A DNA stretch of 64,000 bases from JBBDST01 sp040904765 (GCA_040904765.1 JBBDST010000008.1:1-64000); one strand, 5' to 3'. Numbered from the stretch's first letter, positions 8,900-18,463 are shown. Numbers and translations are program-made. The notes: a model not told the origin generated them from the sequence alone.

Positions 8900-10192
8900 A
8901 TGTCAGACTTGTTCGTTCCGCGGGCAGTGTTACAACGGGCACGGCGGCATACTGAGCCTCTAAGCGGAGACGAATGGCGTAATGTCGTTAGTGCATTCAC
9001 CAATAACATGTTTACCGACGTGCAGATGGCCGCATGGCTGATGGCAAGGGTGATGCACGGCATCAGCCTTGATGAGTCCGTGGCGTTGACTGAGGCAATG
9101 GTCGCCTCGGGCAAGGTGCTTAAACATCCGGCTGTCAACGGGCCGGTAGTCGACAAGCACTCAACCGGTGGGGTAGCCGACTCGACAACCCTGATCGTTG
9201 CACCGCTTGTTGCCAGTGTCGGTTTCGTTGTTGCCAAACTTTCCGGCGGCAGTCTTGGCCACACCGGCGGAACACTGGACAAACTTGCCTCAATTCCTGG
9301 GATGCGCACCGATCTGGATGCCACAGCCTTTATGTCGCAACTTGCCACAGTTGGCGTTGCAATTGCAGCGGCAACTCAGGAACTGGCACCAGCAGACCGA
9401 CGACTTTATGCACTGCGCGATCACATCGAATTGGTTGATGACACGGCACTGATCGCGGCGAGCATCATGAGCAAAAAGCTTGCGACCGGCGCTAAACATC
9501 TCGTCCTTGACGTCAAACTCGGGCAAGCATCCATTCTTGGCAACGACGATCTGAACCGCAAGCTTGCGACTCAATGCATCGCCATAGGAGCCGCACATGG
9601 CCTGCAAGTGACAGCCGTGTTGAGCGACATGAACCAGCCGCTTGGTCCAGCCATTGGGAACGCCCTTGAAGTGCGGGCAGCTATCGATGTCTTGTCACAA
9701 CGCACTTTTGGTCGGCTTGGTGAACTCAGCGTGCTACTGGCAAGCGAACTTCTCTCTTTAACCGGTGTCGAGTCGTCGCAAGCACGGGAGACAGTGATGC
9801 AAGCGTTGACGTCAGGTGACGCCCTTAAACAGTTCCGCCAGTTCGTCGCTGCTCAAGGCGGAGACCCAAACGTCAGCGATGACCCTATACGCGTGCTTGG
9901 TCTTAACGAAGCTGCAGCCCTATGGGCTCCTGCAACTTCTGGACGGGTCGTTGCTATCGATACGAAACGGCTCGGCGTGCTGGCACGTGACTTAGCCGGT
10001 CCAACGGGAGACTTAACTTCCGGACTTGAACTGACGCTAGCGCTTGGCATGCCGGCTAAAGAGGTTGCAATCGCGATCCATACGTCAGATCCTAAGTTTG
10101 TCGAGCCCGCCAAACAGGTCCTTAACGATGCGATCGTGATTGGCGACCCCACGGTTACGCCAAATCCGTTAGTGCAGGAGATCATCCGCTAA
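8900..10192 (+). CDS. Thymidine / pyrimidine-nucleoside phosphorylase
   Basis: Cleaves thymidine (or uridine) with phosphate to base and deoxyribose-1-phosphate. The 430-residue protein follows the DeoA/Pdp fold: helical start, KHSTGGVADS phosphate loop, LGHTGGTLDKLASIPG, then YALRDHIE and ASIMSKKLATGAKHLVLDVK, which hold the base-contacting Arg, Ser and Lys. The usual SGRGLGHTGGT signature reads SGGSLGHTGGT here, so its Arg is replaced by Gly. It starts three bases after parA with a weak ribosome site. It is not part of the mycobacterial order, so it is an insertion in this locus. Confidence 0.9.
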   Translation: MSDLFVPRAVLQRARRHTEPLSGDEWRNVVSAFTNNMFTDVQMAAWLMARVMHGISLDESVALTEAMVASGKVLKHPAVNGPVVDKHSTGGVADSTTLIVAPLVASVGFVVAKLSGGSLGHTGGTLDKLASIPGMRTDLDATAFMSQLATVGVAIAAATQELAPADRRLYALRDHIELVDDTALIAASIMSKKLATGAKHLVLDVKLGQASILGNDDLNRKLATQCIAIGAAHGLQVTAVLSDMNQPLGPAIGNALEVRAAIDVLSQRTFGRLGELSVLLASELLSLTGVESSQARETVMQALTSGDALKQFRQFVAAQGGDPNVSDDPIRVLGLNEAAALWAPATSGRVVAIDTKRLGVLARDLAGPTGDLTSGLELTLALGMPAKEVAIAIHTSDPKFVEPAKQVLNDAIVIGDPTVTPNPLVQEIIR

Positions 10193-10258
10193 GTCGTTGT
10201 CTGTGACGGCTAGTCTTTACGCTGGTTGCTGTTTCATCAACGAAAGTCCTGTGGCCCT

Positions 10259-11068
10259 ATGACCTACGAGGTCTCTCTCGATATCTATCAGGGTCCCTTC
10301 GACCTGCTATTGCAGCTGATTGCGCGCCGCAGTGTCGACATTATGGATGTCGATTTGGCTGATATCACCAATGACTTTGTCGCGTTTTTGGATGCCGAAA
10401 TTGACCGGCTTGACCTCGAAACAGCAACCCGATTTCTGCTGGTTGCAGCAACCCTGATCGAAATCAAGGCAGTACGTTTACTGCCCAAAGAACTACGAGA
10501 TGACGCCGGTGATGTGCTCGTAGAAGCGCGTGACGTGCTGTACGCACGCCTGCTTGAGTATCGCGCGTACCGTGATGCTTCTCACGTGCTTGACCGGCGA
10601 TTAAGTAAGTTCGCATTCAGACAGACACGTGAAGCAACACTTGAGCCGTGGATGTTGCGTCTGGTGCCAGACGTCACGCTACCTATCGACGTTCGTGGTC
10701 TTGGTGCGCTCGCTGCGGCCGTGCTTGCCCCAAAAACACAAGACTCGGTGACGTTGACTCACATTCGTCACTCGACGTTGTCGCTGCGAGACGCGGCCCG
10801 ACAACTGCTTGATGCGATTATCGCCAGCGACGAGGCAAGTTTCTCTTCCATCGCCGGAGTTCGTGACCGCAGTGAACGAGTTGCACTTTTTCTGGCATGC
10901 TTAGAGTTGTACAAACTTGGTGCCGTCGATCTTGAACAGCCCGACCGTCACGTGTCGTTCACGCTGCGGCGACGTTTCGATGAGATCGCAACCGCAACAT
11001 TCTTGCTCGAGATCGGTGATGACATCGACGACGACCGTATGACGATAGGACAGGAGGCGTCGTCGTGA
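10259..11068 (+). CDS. scpA: Segregation and condensation protein A
   Basis: Kleisin subunit that bridges SMC heads in the bacterial condensin complex. ATG 10259 gives 269 residues with the canonical N-terminus YEVSLDIYQGPFDLLLQLI and the helical SVDIMDVDLADITNDF segment. The C-terminal winged-helix part includes SFSSIAGVRDRSERVALFLACLELYKLGAVDLEQ. The 3' end overlaps scpB by four bases. A standard actinobacterial scpA-scpB-rluB operon. Confidence 0.93.
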   Translation: MTYEVSLDIYQGPFDLLLQLIARRSVDIMDVDLADITNDFVAFLDAEIDRLDLETATRFLLVAATLIEIKAVRLLPKELRDDAGDVLVEARDVLYARLLEYRAYRDASHVLDRRLSKFAFRQTREATLEPWMLRLVPDVTLPIDVRGLGALAAAVLAPKTQDSVTLTHIRHSTLSLRDAARQLLDAIIASDEASFSSIAGVRDRSERVALFLACLELYKLGAVDLEQPDRHVSFTLRRRFDEIATATFLLEIGDDIDDDRMTIGQEASS

Positions 11069-11868
11069 CCCCCGAAAAACAAGCTGAACTTGAAGCGGTG
11101 TTGTTCTTGGCGGACGAACCGGTAAGTGTGGATGATCTAGCGCTTGCACTCGACTTGAGCCCTGAAGATACGCATGCCACTGTGAAATCACTCACTGTTG
11201 CCTACAAAGCCGACAAACGTGGCATCGAAATCCGACAGGTTGGAAACGGCTGGCGCATGTTCACGGCCGAACTTGCACGTCCAGCGATTGAACGTTTTGT
11301 TACGGCAGGCCGAGCGGGAAGGCTGACCCAAGCGGCGCTTGAAACACTCGCTGTGATCGCTTACAAGCAGCCGATTACGCGCACCCAGATCGGTGAGATT
11401 CGGGGCGTCAACGTCGATGCGGCGGTACGTAATCTGGTGACACGAGGGCTGGTAGCCGAAGCGGGACGTGATGCGTCAGGCGGCCAAGGAATCTTGTACG
11501 TCACTACCACTGTGTTTCTTGAACGGTTGGGAATCGCAAGCCTTGACGACCTGGTTCCCCTCACCGAATTTTTGTATGCCGAAAATGCCCCTGATGAGCC
11601 CGAGCCAGACGCGATTCAGGATGCACGCAGACGGATCGCCCAACAGTCACTACAGAGGCGTTTCGATGAGCCGATGGCTGCGCCACGTAACGCGCCGCGA
11701 CAGGCCGATATGGTGACAGATGCGTTGACCGATGATCTTGACACGGCAGCGCAAAATGCGATCAGCCGGTTGCGTCACGCTCTTGCGGCGATGGATGCAC
11801 TTGACGCGGACGACAACCACAACGATGCGGCTACTGCTGCGACAGATCTTGAGGCAAACGGTGAGTGA
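11065..11868 (+). CDS. scpB: Segregation and condensation protein B
   Basis: Partner of ScpA in the SMC complex. Two winged-helix domains are visible: ELEAVLFLADEPVSVDDLA (1-75), and QAALETLAVIAYKQPITRTQIGEIRGVN with the family-typical LVTRGLVAEAG stretch. A ~90-residue acidic, Ala/Asp-rich tail follows residue ~180 and is longer than in many homologues. The GTG start overlaps scpA (GTGA) and the stop overlaps rluB by eight bases. Confidence 0.92.
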   Translation: MTPEKQAELEAVLFLADEPVSVDDLALALDLSPEDTHATVKSLTVAYKADKRGIEIRQVGNGWRMFTAELARPAIERFVTAGRAGRLTQAALETLAVIAYKQPITRTQIGEIRGVNVDAAVRNLVTRGLVAEAGRDASGGQGILYVTTTVFLERLGIASLDDLVPLTEFLYAENAPDEPEPDAIQDARRRIAQQSLQRRFDEPMAAPRNAPRQADMVTDALTDDLDTAAQNAISRLRHALAAMDALDADDNHNDAATAATDLEANGE

Positions 11869-12619
11869 AGAACGAGTTCAAAAAGTACTTGCCAACGCAG
11901 GTGTGGCATCACGGCGCGCATGTGAACAGTTAATTATTGCCGGCCGAGTGCAAGTAAACGGCCGGGTGGCGTCACTGGGGGACAAATGCCACCCAGAAAA
12001 TGATGCCCTCACCGTTGATGGGGAACGGGTCCACACTGATCCCAACAAGCTGTATGTGATGTTGAACAAGCCGCGTGGCTTTGTTACCACCTATGACGAT
12101 CCGCAAGGACGGCCAACCGTCATGGAACTGATCAATGTGACGCAGCGTCTCTATCCTGTTGGTCGGCTCGACCAAGACACCGAAGGACTTCTGTTACTCA
12201 CCAACGATGGTGCGTTGACCCATGCGCTCACTCACCCCTCGTTTCAGGTCGAGCGAATCTATGTCGCGCTGGTGCTAGGACCTGTACGCAAACAGGTGTT
12301 AAGTGAGCTACGTAAAGGCGTGGAGTTAGATGACGGTGTGGCGCGACCTAAAAGGGCGGAAGTACGGGGCGAAGAAAAAGGCAAAGCGCTGCTCGAAATT
12401 GTCATGACCGAAGGTCGCAAACGTGAAGTACGCCGCATGCTTGGAGCCGTCGGCTTGACCGTCGAACGGCTTGCCCGGGTCGCCTATGGTGGCGTGGAAC
12501 TTGGCGATTTGCGTCAAGGAAAATGGCGGTTTCTCACCGGCAAAGAAATCGCTGCACTGTTCGCCGCAACCAACATGACACAGACGCCAAGTAAGGCGCA
12601 GGGGGACACCGATGGCTGA
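11861..12619 (+). CDS. rluB: Ribosomal large-subunit pseudouridine synthase, RluB/RsuA family
   Basis: Isomerises a specific uridine of 23S rRNA (position 2605 in E. coli for RluB). GTG 11861 gives 252 residues: an S4 domain at 1-60 (ERVQKVLANAGVASRRACEQLI), then the synthase core with YVMLNKPRGFVTT and the catalytic Asp104 in GRLDQDTEGLLLLTNDG, and RKREVRRMLGAVG near the end. The longer open frame reading back into scpB is not supported. Overlaps the chorismate mutase gene by eight bases. Confidence 0.92.
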   Translation: MSEERVQKVLANAGVASRRACEQLIIAGRVQVNGRVASLGDKCHPENDALTVDGERVHTDPNKLYVMLNKPRGFVTTYDDPQGRPTVMELINVTQRLYPVGRLDQDTEGLLLLTNDGALTHALTHPSFQVERIYVALVLGPVRKQVLSELRKGVELDDGVARPKRAEVRGEEKGKALLEIVMTEGRKREVRRMLGAVGLTVERLARVAYGGVELGDLRQGKWRFLTGKEIAALFAATNMTQTPSKAQGDTDG

Positions 12620-12986
12620 CACGTTTCGGGTTCGTGCTGTGCGTGGTGCAACCACCATCGAAGTGGACGAGCGCGATCACCTGTTGGACCGCACCCGTGA
12701 ATTGATTGATGCTGTGCTGGATCGCAACGCACTCACCACCGACGAGCTGATCTCGATCTGGTTTACGATGACGCCTGACCTCCATGCGGCGTTTCCCGCT
12801 GAGGCAGCGCGGCTGGGTGGCATCACCGACGTACCGTTGATGTGCGCCCAAGAACTTGCCATCGACACCGGAATTCCGCGCTGCATTCGTCTGCTGGCAC
12901 ACGTACATACCAACAAGTCGGCGCAAGAATTACGGCACGTCTATCTCCATGGGGCACGGCAGTTGCGTACGGATCTGCCCGAATGA
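12612..12986 (+). CDS. aroH: Chorismate mutase, AroH class
   Basis: Rearranges chorismate to prephenate. The 124-residue protein is the compact trimeric AroH type, not the helical AroQ type: it opens with VRAVRGATTIEVDERDHLLDRT and has FTMTPDLHAAFPA and PRCIRLLAHVHT. It lies between rluB and the TyrA-AroA fusion with short overlaps at both ends, so product and consumer of prephenate are made from one message. Confidence 0.93.
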   Translation: MADTFRVRAVRGATTIEVDERDHLLDRTRELIDAVLDRNALTTDELISIWFTMTPDLHAAFPAEAARLGGITDVPLMCAQELAIDTGIPRCIRLLAHVHTNKSAQELRHVYLHGARQLRTDLPE

Positions 12987-15430
12987 GCGCAGCATCAACC
13001 TACCCGACCAACCAAGCTCCGACCATCGCCGTAATCGGTGCAGGGCTGATCGGCGGGTCGATTGCGCTGGCAGCGAAACAAGCGGGAGTGACGACAGTCC
13101 GCATCACTGACCTGGACGAACAGGTGCGTCGCCGTGCCGCTGTCTTAAAACTTGCAGAAGTCGTTGACACGATTGAGGACGCCGTGCGTGATGCTGACAT
13201 TGTCATCGCCGCGGTTCCAAGTGGAGCTGTTGCCGCGTGCCTACGTGCCGCCGCACTGGCCGCGCCCGTGCATGCGGTGCTGACCGATGTGGGTTCGTTG
13301 AAAGCCACGGTGGTGGCAGAAGTCACCCGTGACTTAGACGCTGCTGGATTAAAATCTGCCCGTTTTATTGGCGGCCATCCAATGGCTGGTAGTGAACAAA
13401 ACGGCCCAGATGCCGCAGACGAGCAGCTGTTTCAAGGAGCCACGTGGATCCTTACACCTCACGATCAAGCCGCAGATGAATCGTTGCAGGTGCTCTCACG
13501 CCTGCTACACGCCTTTGGAGCCCGCGTTTTAGTGCTCAGCCCAAAACGTCACGACGAACTCGTCGCCATCGTCAGTCATTTACCCCAACTCGTCGCCTCA
13601 AGTCTGGCGTCTGTCGCGGCAGATGCAGTCGAAAAAACCGGTGACGCATTACTTGCCGTGGCAGGGGGAGGGTTTCGCGACACAACCCGTATCGCCGCCA
13701 GCGACCCGGATCTTTGGATCCCTATTCTTGATGGCAACCGGGATGCTGTGCTAGATGCTTTGGACAAGATGATCGATCAGTTATCGGCGCTGCGCCAAGA
13801 TCTCTCAAGTAACGATCTTCGGGCTGTAAAAGCCACACTGGCCAATGCTCGAGTTGCCCGTCAACAGCTTGTAGGTAAAGCCGATAGCGGAGCCGCAATC
13901 GACTTGGTTGTGCCACTCAACGACGAGGTAGGTCAGCTCGCACAGGTGGCTGGCGCGCTTGGTGAAGCTGGCGTGAACATCGAAGACATCGCCATGCGCC
14001 ATGCACAAGCGCGTCGTATCGGGGCGCTGATCGTACGGGTATCAGTAGCCGACGCAGGACGGGCCATCGACGCGCTCAAACAACACGACATGCCTGCCAA
14101 ACTTGAACTGTTGAATGACTCCGACACTGCAGCAACCGTCGCAGCTCGATCCCACTTTGCATTAGACGAACATGCAATCGCACCATTTACCCGTCCGGTC
14201 AACGGAACGGTACGGCTTCCCGGGTCCAAAAGTTTGACTAACCGGGCACTCATTGCCGCGGCGTTAGCTGCAGGCCAGTCGACTATTACTGGTGCCTTGT
14301 TTGCTGACGACACTGAAGCGATGATCACCGCGTTGAACGTTCTCGGGTTTCGGATTGATGTGGATCGTACTAACGCCACCGTCGCTCTCAGCGGTGAGGG
14401 CGGACGAGTTCCTGCCCGTTCCGCGCACGTTGATGTACGCCTTTCCGGTACGACCGCACGCTTCCTAGCGCCACTGTTGGGATTGGGTTCTGGCGGGTTC
14501 GTCCTGGATGGGGCGCCGCCATTTCGTGCACGACCGATGCAACCAGTATTTGAGGCACTCACCGCGTTAGGTGTCCGTATCGAACCGCTTGGTAACGCGG
14601 GTCACCTACCGGTGTTGATGCATGCCCACGGGATAGCTGGTGGCACCGTTGAAGTAGCTGGTGACGTGTCGAGCCAGTTCTTGTCGGGGTTGCTTCTTGC
14701 CGGTCCAGCGACGACGAACGGACTGACCGTCTCGTTGTTGACTCCGCTGGTCTCTGAACCGTATGTGGCGATGACTACGAATGTGATGGCGGCATTCGGG
14801 GTCGACGTTGTTCGCGAGAATGACAGTTTTTACGTGCCTACAGGTGGCTACACGGCAACAACGTATGCGATTGAACCGGATGCCAGTGCCGCCAGTTACT
14901 TTTTTGCCTTGGCGGCAATCACCGCCGGGTCAGTTCGTGTCGAAGGGCTCACAAAAACCGCCATGCAAGGCGACATGCGTTTCGTTCAATTGCTTGAACA
15001 AATGGGTTGTGACGTTCATTATGACGCGACGTCAACGACCGTATCGCGCACCAAACCGCTGGTAGGAATTACGTGCGACATGGCTGATATTTCCGATACT
15101 GCACAGACGTTGGCGGTGGTCGCAGCGTTTGCCACTACACCAACGGTCGTGACGGGTATCGGTTTTATTCGCGCGAAAGAAACCGACCGGATCGCTGCCA
15201 CTGTCGGTGAGTTGCGACGCCTTGGGGTGCATGCCACTGAAGATGCTGACGGGTTCACCGTAGTTCCCTCAACACCGCACGGTGGGGTGGTGCAAACCTA
15301 TGACGATCACCGTATGGCAATGAGTTTTGCGCTCATCGGCACGATGGTGGACGGTGTTGTGATCACAGATCCTGGCTGTGTTGCCAAATCGTTTCCGACG
15401 TTCTTTACGGTGCTTGACAATCTGCGGTGA
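12983..15430 (+). CDS. Fused prephenate dehydrogenase - ACT domain - EPSP synthase
   Basis: One 815-residue chain combines two enzymes of aromatic amino acid synthesis. Residues 1-300 are TyrA (GAGLIGGSIALA nucleotide loop at 19-30, FIGGHPMAGSEQNG). About 308-375 is an ACT regulatory domain (VPLNDEVGQLAQVAGALGEA). From about 395 comes AroA (LPGSKSLTNRALIAA, LSGTTARFLAPL, SGLLLAGP, YDDHRMAMSFALIG). Catalytic motifs of both parts are present. The ATG at 12983 overlaps the aroH stop (ATGA). The ACT domain probably gives tyrosine feedback on the TyrA half. TyrA-AroA fusions are known in some proteobacteria; here the chain sits inside the actinobacterial scpA-cmk block. Confidence 0.93.
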   Translation: MSAASTYPTNQAPTIAVIGAGLIGGSIALAAKQAGVTTVRITDLDEQVRRRAAVLKLAEVVDTIEDAVRDADIVIAAVPSGAVAACLRAAALAAPVHAVLTDVGSLKATVVAEVTRDLDAAGLKSARFIGGHPMAGSEQNGPDAADEQLFQGATWILTPHDQAADESLQVLSRLLHAFGARVLVLSPKRHDELVAIVSHLPQLVASSLASVAADAVEKTGDALLAVAGGGFRDTTRIAASDPDLWIPILDGNRDAVLDALDKMIDQLSALRQDLSSNDLRAVKATLANARVARQQLVGKADSGAAIDLVVPLNDEVGQLAQVAGALGEAGVNIEDIAMRHAQARRIGALIVRVSVADAGRAIDALKQHDMPAKLELLNDSDTAATVAARSHFALDEHAIAPFTRPVNGTVRLPGSKSLTNRALIAAALAAGQSTITGALFADDTEAMITALNVLGFRIDVDRTNATVALSGEGGRVPARSAHVDVRLSGTTARFLAPLLGLGSGGFVLDGAPPFRARPMQPVFEALTALGVRIEPLGNAGHLPVLMHAHGIAGGTVEVAGDVSSQFLSGLLLAGPATTNGLTVSLLTPLVSEPYVAMTTNVMAAFGVDVVRENDSFYVPTGGYTATTYAIEPDASAASYFFALAAITAGSVRVEGLTKTAMQGDMRFVQLLEQMGCDVHYDATSTTVSRTKPLVGITCDMADISDTAQTLAVVAAFATTPTVVTGIGFIRAKETDRIAATVGELRRLGVHATEDADGFTVVPSTPHGGVVQTYDDHRMAMSFALIGTMVDGVVITDPGCVAKSFPTFFTVLDNLR

Positions 15431-15511
15431 GGCCCGATGAGGCTGTGACGTATGCTCATAGTCACAGGGCGCTGCCCGTTGCCGTTGTGCCGTGTGTTGT
15501 TAGGAGCCATC

Positions 15512-17614
15512 GTGTCAGAAGAACTGCATGAGGACGAATGGGACGACGTCCTTGATGATGATTCTGACCCGGAACTCTTTGCTGGGTTTATCCTTGCAGT
15601 TGACGGTCCTGCCGGTTCAGGTAAATCGTCGGTAGCAGCACGGGTCGCGGAAATTCTTGACTTGCCTCATCTTGATACAGGCGCTCTGTATCGTGCTGCA
15701 GCTTTAGCGTGCTTGCGCGCAAATACGCCGTTGGACGACGCTGCTGCGTGCGCTGCGACACTCGCATCAGCCACTGTCAGCTATGACAAGGGTGACGTAT
15801 GGCTTGATGGTGAAAAAGTCACCGATGCGATTCGCACCCATGATGTGACAGCTGCGGTCTCCCATGTGGCCAAACACGCCGAAGTGCGCGCGTTACTGCT
15901 GTCAACTCAACGGACACTCGGAGCAACCGGCGGGGTGCTTGAAGGACGCGACATTGCAACGGTCGTGTTCCCCGATGCCGATCTGAAAGTGTTCCTCACG
16001 GCCTCAAACACCGAACGGGCACGTCGACGGGCCGAACAAACCAACGATCCGCGACCGCTGGATGAACTGGCTGCTGAACTGGCCGCAAGAGATGCGCTTG
16101 ACGCAGATCGGCAACATTCGCCGTTCGCGTTGGCTGACGATGCATGGGTGCTCGACACAACCGATATGACCATCGAGGACACCATTGAAGCGGTGGTAGA
16201 TGAGGCTTACCGGCGGCGGTTTGATGCCGACAACCCGAAGGCCATATCAGAAACCGCCGTTGACCCGTTGGCGTTTCGCCGGGCACTTCCCCGCGTGGTT
16301 GTAGTAGGCCGACCGAACGTCGGCAAATCATCGCTGGTGAACCGAATTTTGGGAGAACGGGTCGCTATCGTTGAAGAACGTCCTGGGGTGACCAGAGACC
16401 GCACCGAACATGAAGCCGAATGGTTAGGTACACGATTCTTGCTGGTAGACACCGGCGGGTGGGAACATAAAGCCGAGGGACTTGCAGAACAGATTGTCGT
16501 ACAGGCTGAACGTGCGATAGCAGACGCGGACGCAGTGCTGTTTGTGGTCGATGCAACGATCGGGGCGCTCGATGACGACGAACGTTACGCACGCTTGTTG
16601 CGCCGACAAAACATTCCGCTGTTCCTCGTCGCAAACAAAATTGACGGGCCCAAACTCGAAAGTGTCGTACACGAACTTTACGGGCTTGGACTTGGCACGG
16701 CCGCGCCCGTATCAGCCCGTCACGGGCGCGGTGTGGGCGACTTACTTGACGATGTTATTGCCGCACTACCAACCCCTGACGGGTCGGTAGATGACTTCCC
16801 ACGCGTACCACGCGTTGCGATCGTCGGGCGCCCAAACGTCGGCAAGTCATCGCTTTTCAACATGCTGTTGGGTGAAGAACGGTCCATTGTCGATGCTGTT
16901 GCACACACCACACGTGATGCGATCGACACGATGGTCAGTATCGATGGCAAACCGTGGGTGTTTGTCGATACGGCCGGGATGCGGCGCCGCTACCGCCACG
17001 GAGAAGATACCGAACTGTATTCGGTCGACCGGACCCGTGATGCGATTGCCAGCGCCGACTTGGTGTTATTCGTAGTCGATGCATCTGAGCCAATCAGTGA
17101 ACAAGATCAACGTTTGGCCGGCTTGTTGCGGGATGCTGGACGCGGTCTCATCATGGTGTGTAACAAGTGGGATCAGGTAGATGAAGACACTCGATTGAAG
17201 TTCGAGCGGGATCGCGAACGGATGCTTGGATTTGCTGCCTGGGCGCCACGGGTCAACGTATCGGCGCTCACGGGTCGCAACGTCACCAAACTGATGCCAG
17301 CCCTAGAATCAGTCTGGGAGAACTATCTGCGCCGTATTCCAACCCGCGAACTCAACCGCGTCATTTCAGGCGCTACAGCCCAGCATTCACCACCCCGCCG
17401 AGGACAACGTCCGGTGACGATCCGTTACGTCACCCAAGCTGAAGTTGGGCCCCCACGAGTAGTGCTGTTTGCCAACGGCCGCATTCCGCACAGCTATCGG
17501 CGCTATTTGGAACGTATCCTGCGTGAATATGCCGACTTTACGGGTGTGCCAATCATGATTGATGATCGACCGCCAACGCGCGAGCACCGCAACGCCCGTG
17601 GGCGAGGCCGTTAG
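15512..17614 (+). CDS. Fused cytidylate kinase - ribosome-assembly GTPase Der
   Basis: A 700-residue fusion. Residues ~20-240 are CMP kinase (GPAGSGKSSVAAR P-loop near 31, HLDTGALYRAA, GRDIATVVFPDA), which makes CDP from CMP. From ~260 follows Der/EngA with two GTPase domains (GRPNVGKSSLVN near 265 and GRPNVGKSSLFN near 440, G4 motifs NKID and NKWD) and a C-terminal KH-like domain. Der acts in 50S subunit maturation. GTG 15512 has AGGAG at 15502-15506; the N-terminus before the P-loop is very acidic. In mycobacteria cmk and der are adjacent separate genes, so this is a gene fusion of neighbours. Confidence 0.94.
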   Translation: MSEELHEDEWDDVLDDDSDPELFAGFILAVDGPAGSGKSSVAARVAEILDLPHLDTGALYRAAALACLRANTPLDDAAACAATLASATVSYDKGDVWLDGEKVTDAIRTHDVTAAVSHVAKHAEVRALLLSTQRTLGATGGVLEGRDIATVVFPDADLKVFLTASNTERARRRAEQTNDPRPLDELAAELAARDALDADRQHSPFALADDAWVLDTTDMTIEDTIEAVVDEAYRRRFDADNPKAISETAVDPLAFRRALPRVVVVGRPNVGKSSLVNRILGERVAIVEERPGVTRDRTEHEAEWLGTRFLLVDTGGWEHKAEGLAEQIVVQAERAIADADAVLFVVDATIGALDDDERYARLLRRQNIPLFLVANKIDGPKLESVVHELYGLGLGTAAPVSARHGRGVGDLLDDVIAALPTPDGSVDDFPRVPRVAIVGRPNVGKSSLFNMLLGEERSIVDAVAHTTRDAIDTMVSIDGKPWVFVDTAGMRRRYRHGEDTELYSVDRTRDAIASADLVLFVVDASEPISEQDQRLAGLLRDAGRGLIMVCNKWDQVDEDTRLKFERDRERMLGFAAWAPRVNVSALTGRNVTKLMPALESVWENYLRRIPTRELNRVISGATAQHSPPRRGQRPVTIRYVTQAEVGPPRVVLFANGRIPHSYRRYLERILREYADFTGVPIMIDDRPPTREHRNARGRGR

Positions 17615-17727
17615 TTGCTAACGTCATCACTTGGCTTGCCTTGGATGCAGACGGTAGCGTTCATCGAAACGGCGTAGAAGACTTCCCCCACATGCCGATT
17701 TTAAAAGCAGAATCAACCAGTTTTATA

Positions 17728-17804
17728 CGGGCTGTGGCGCAGTCAGGTAGCGCACTCGTCTGGGGGGCGAGGGGTCGCCGGTTCAAGTCCGGCCAGCCCG
17801 ACCA
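17728..17804 (+). tRNA. tRNA-Pro (anticodon GGG)
   Basis: A full cloverleaf can be drawn. The acceptor stem CGGGCTG pairs with CAGCCCG, the D-arm is GCGCAGTCAGGTAGCGC, and the anticodon stem CTCGT/GCGAG encloses loop CTGGGGG with anticodon GGG at 17762-17764. The T-arm is GCCGGTTCAAGTCCGGC. The discriminator is A and the 3' CCA is encoded (17802-17804). Confidence 0.95.
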
Positions 17805-17841
17805 CAACGAATTGTTTGGCGCATGATGAGGGAGCGGCACC

Positions 17842-18435
17842 GTGCGGATCTTTGATCTGGGGGGTCGAGGAAAGCCGCGTGCTGTCCATGACCGAATTGT
17901 TACGCTGCCAAACGCGGTAACGCTGTTGCGTCTGATGGCCGTACCGTTTGTGTTTCGTGCGCTAGACGACAGCCGGTTTACGCTCGCGCTGATTCTGCTG
18001 GTTGTGTTTGCGGCAACCGATTGGATTGATGGCTTTCTGGCACGGGCGTTGAATCAGGTGTCGCGCCTTGGGGCACTGTTAGATCCGGCTGTGGATCGCA
18101 TCTTTATTATCGCGGTCGCCTACGGGCTCTTTGTCGCCGATCTGGTGCCGTTGTGGGCGCTACTTGTGGTGGTTGCGCGCGACGCTGGCGTGTTGCTCAT
18201 CGCCGGGGTGCTGGTTGCGCGGCAATTGTCCCCGCCGCCGGTGTCGCGATTAGGCAAGATAGGGTCGTTTGCTGTGGTGACGGCAGCGGTGCTAGTGGTC
18301 GCCAGCGAAGTAGCCGCCGGCACGTTGGCGTTATTGTTGAGTGGTGGCGCTGCAGTGGTTTTTATAGCTGGGGCGATTACGGCGTACGTCGCTACGGCTG
18401 GCTACGCCCGCGCGTTACGGCCATCCGTACACTAA
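17842..18435 (+). CDS. CDP-alcohol phosphatidyltransferase (PgsA-like)
   Basis: Integral membrane enzyme that transfers a phosphatidyl group from CDP-diacylglycerol to an alcohol such as glycerol-3-phosphate. The 197-residue protein has the metal-binding signature with Asp60, Asp63, Gly64, Ala67-Arg68, Gly78, Asp81 and Asp85, and about five or six hydrophobic helices. The start LPNAVTLLRLMAVPFVF is family-typical. GTG 17842 has GAGGGAG upstream. The position just before gcvH matches pgsA2 (Rv1822) upstream of Rv1826. The exact alcohol substrate cannot be told from sequence. Confidence 0.9.
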   Translation: MRIFDLGGRGKPRAVHDRIVTLPNAVTLLRLMAVPFVFRALDDSRFTLALILLVVFAATDWIDGFLARALNQVSRLGALLDPAVDRIFIIAVAYGLFVADLVPLWALLVVVARDAGVLLIAGVLVARQLSPPPVSRLGKIGSFAVVTAAVLVVASEVAAGTLALLLSGGAAVVFIAGAITAYVATAGYARALRPSVH

Positions 18436-18463
18436 GGTGATGGCTTGACTGAGAGGACCGACA

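Noticed and set aside
13933..14562. 209-codon minus-strand frame in the TyrA-AroA gene
   Set aside because: Antisense shadow of the AroA coding sequence with biased Ala/Ser/Arg content.
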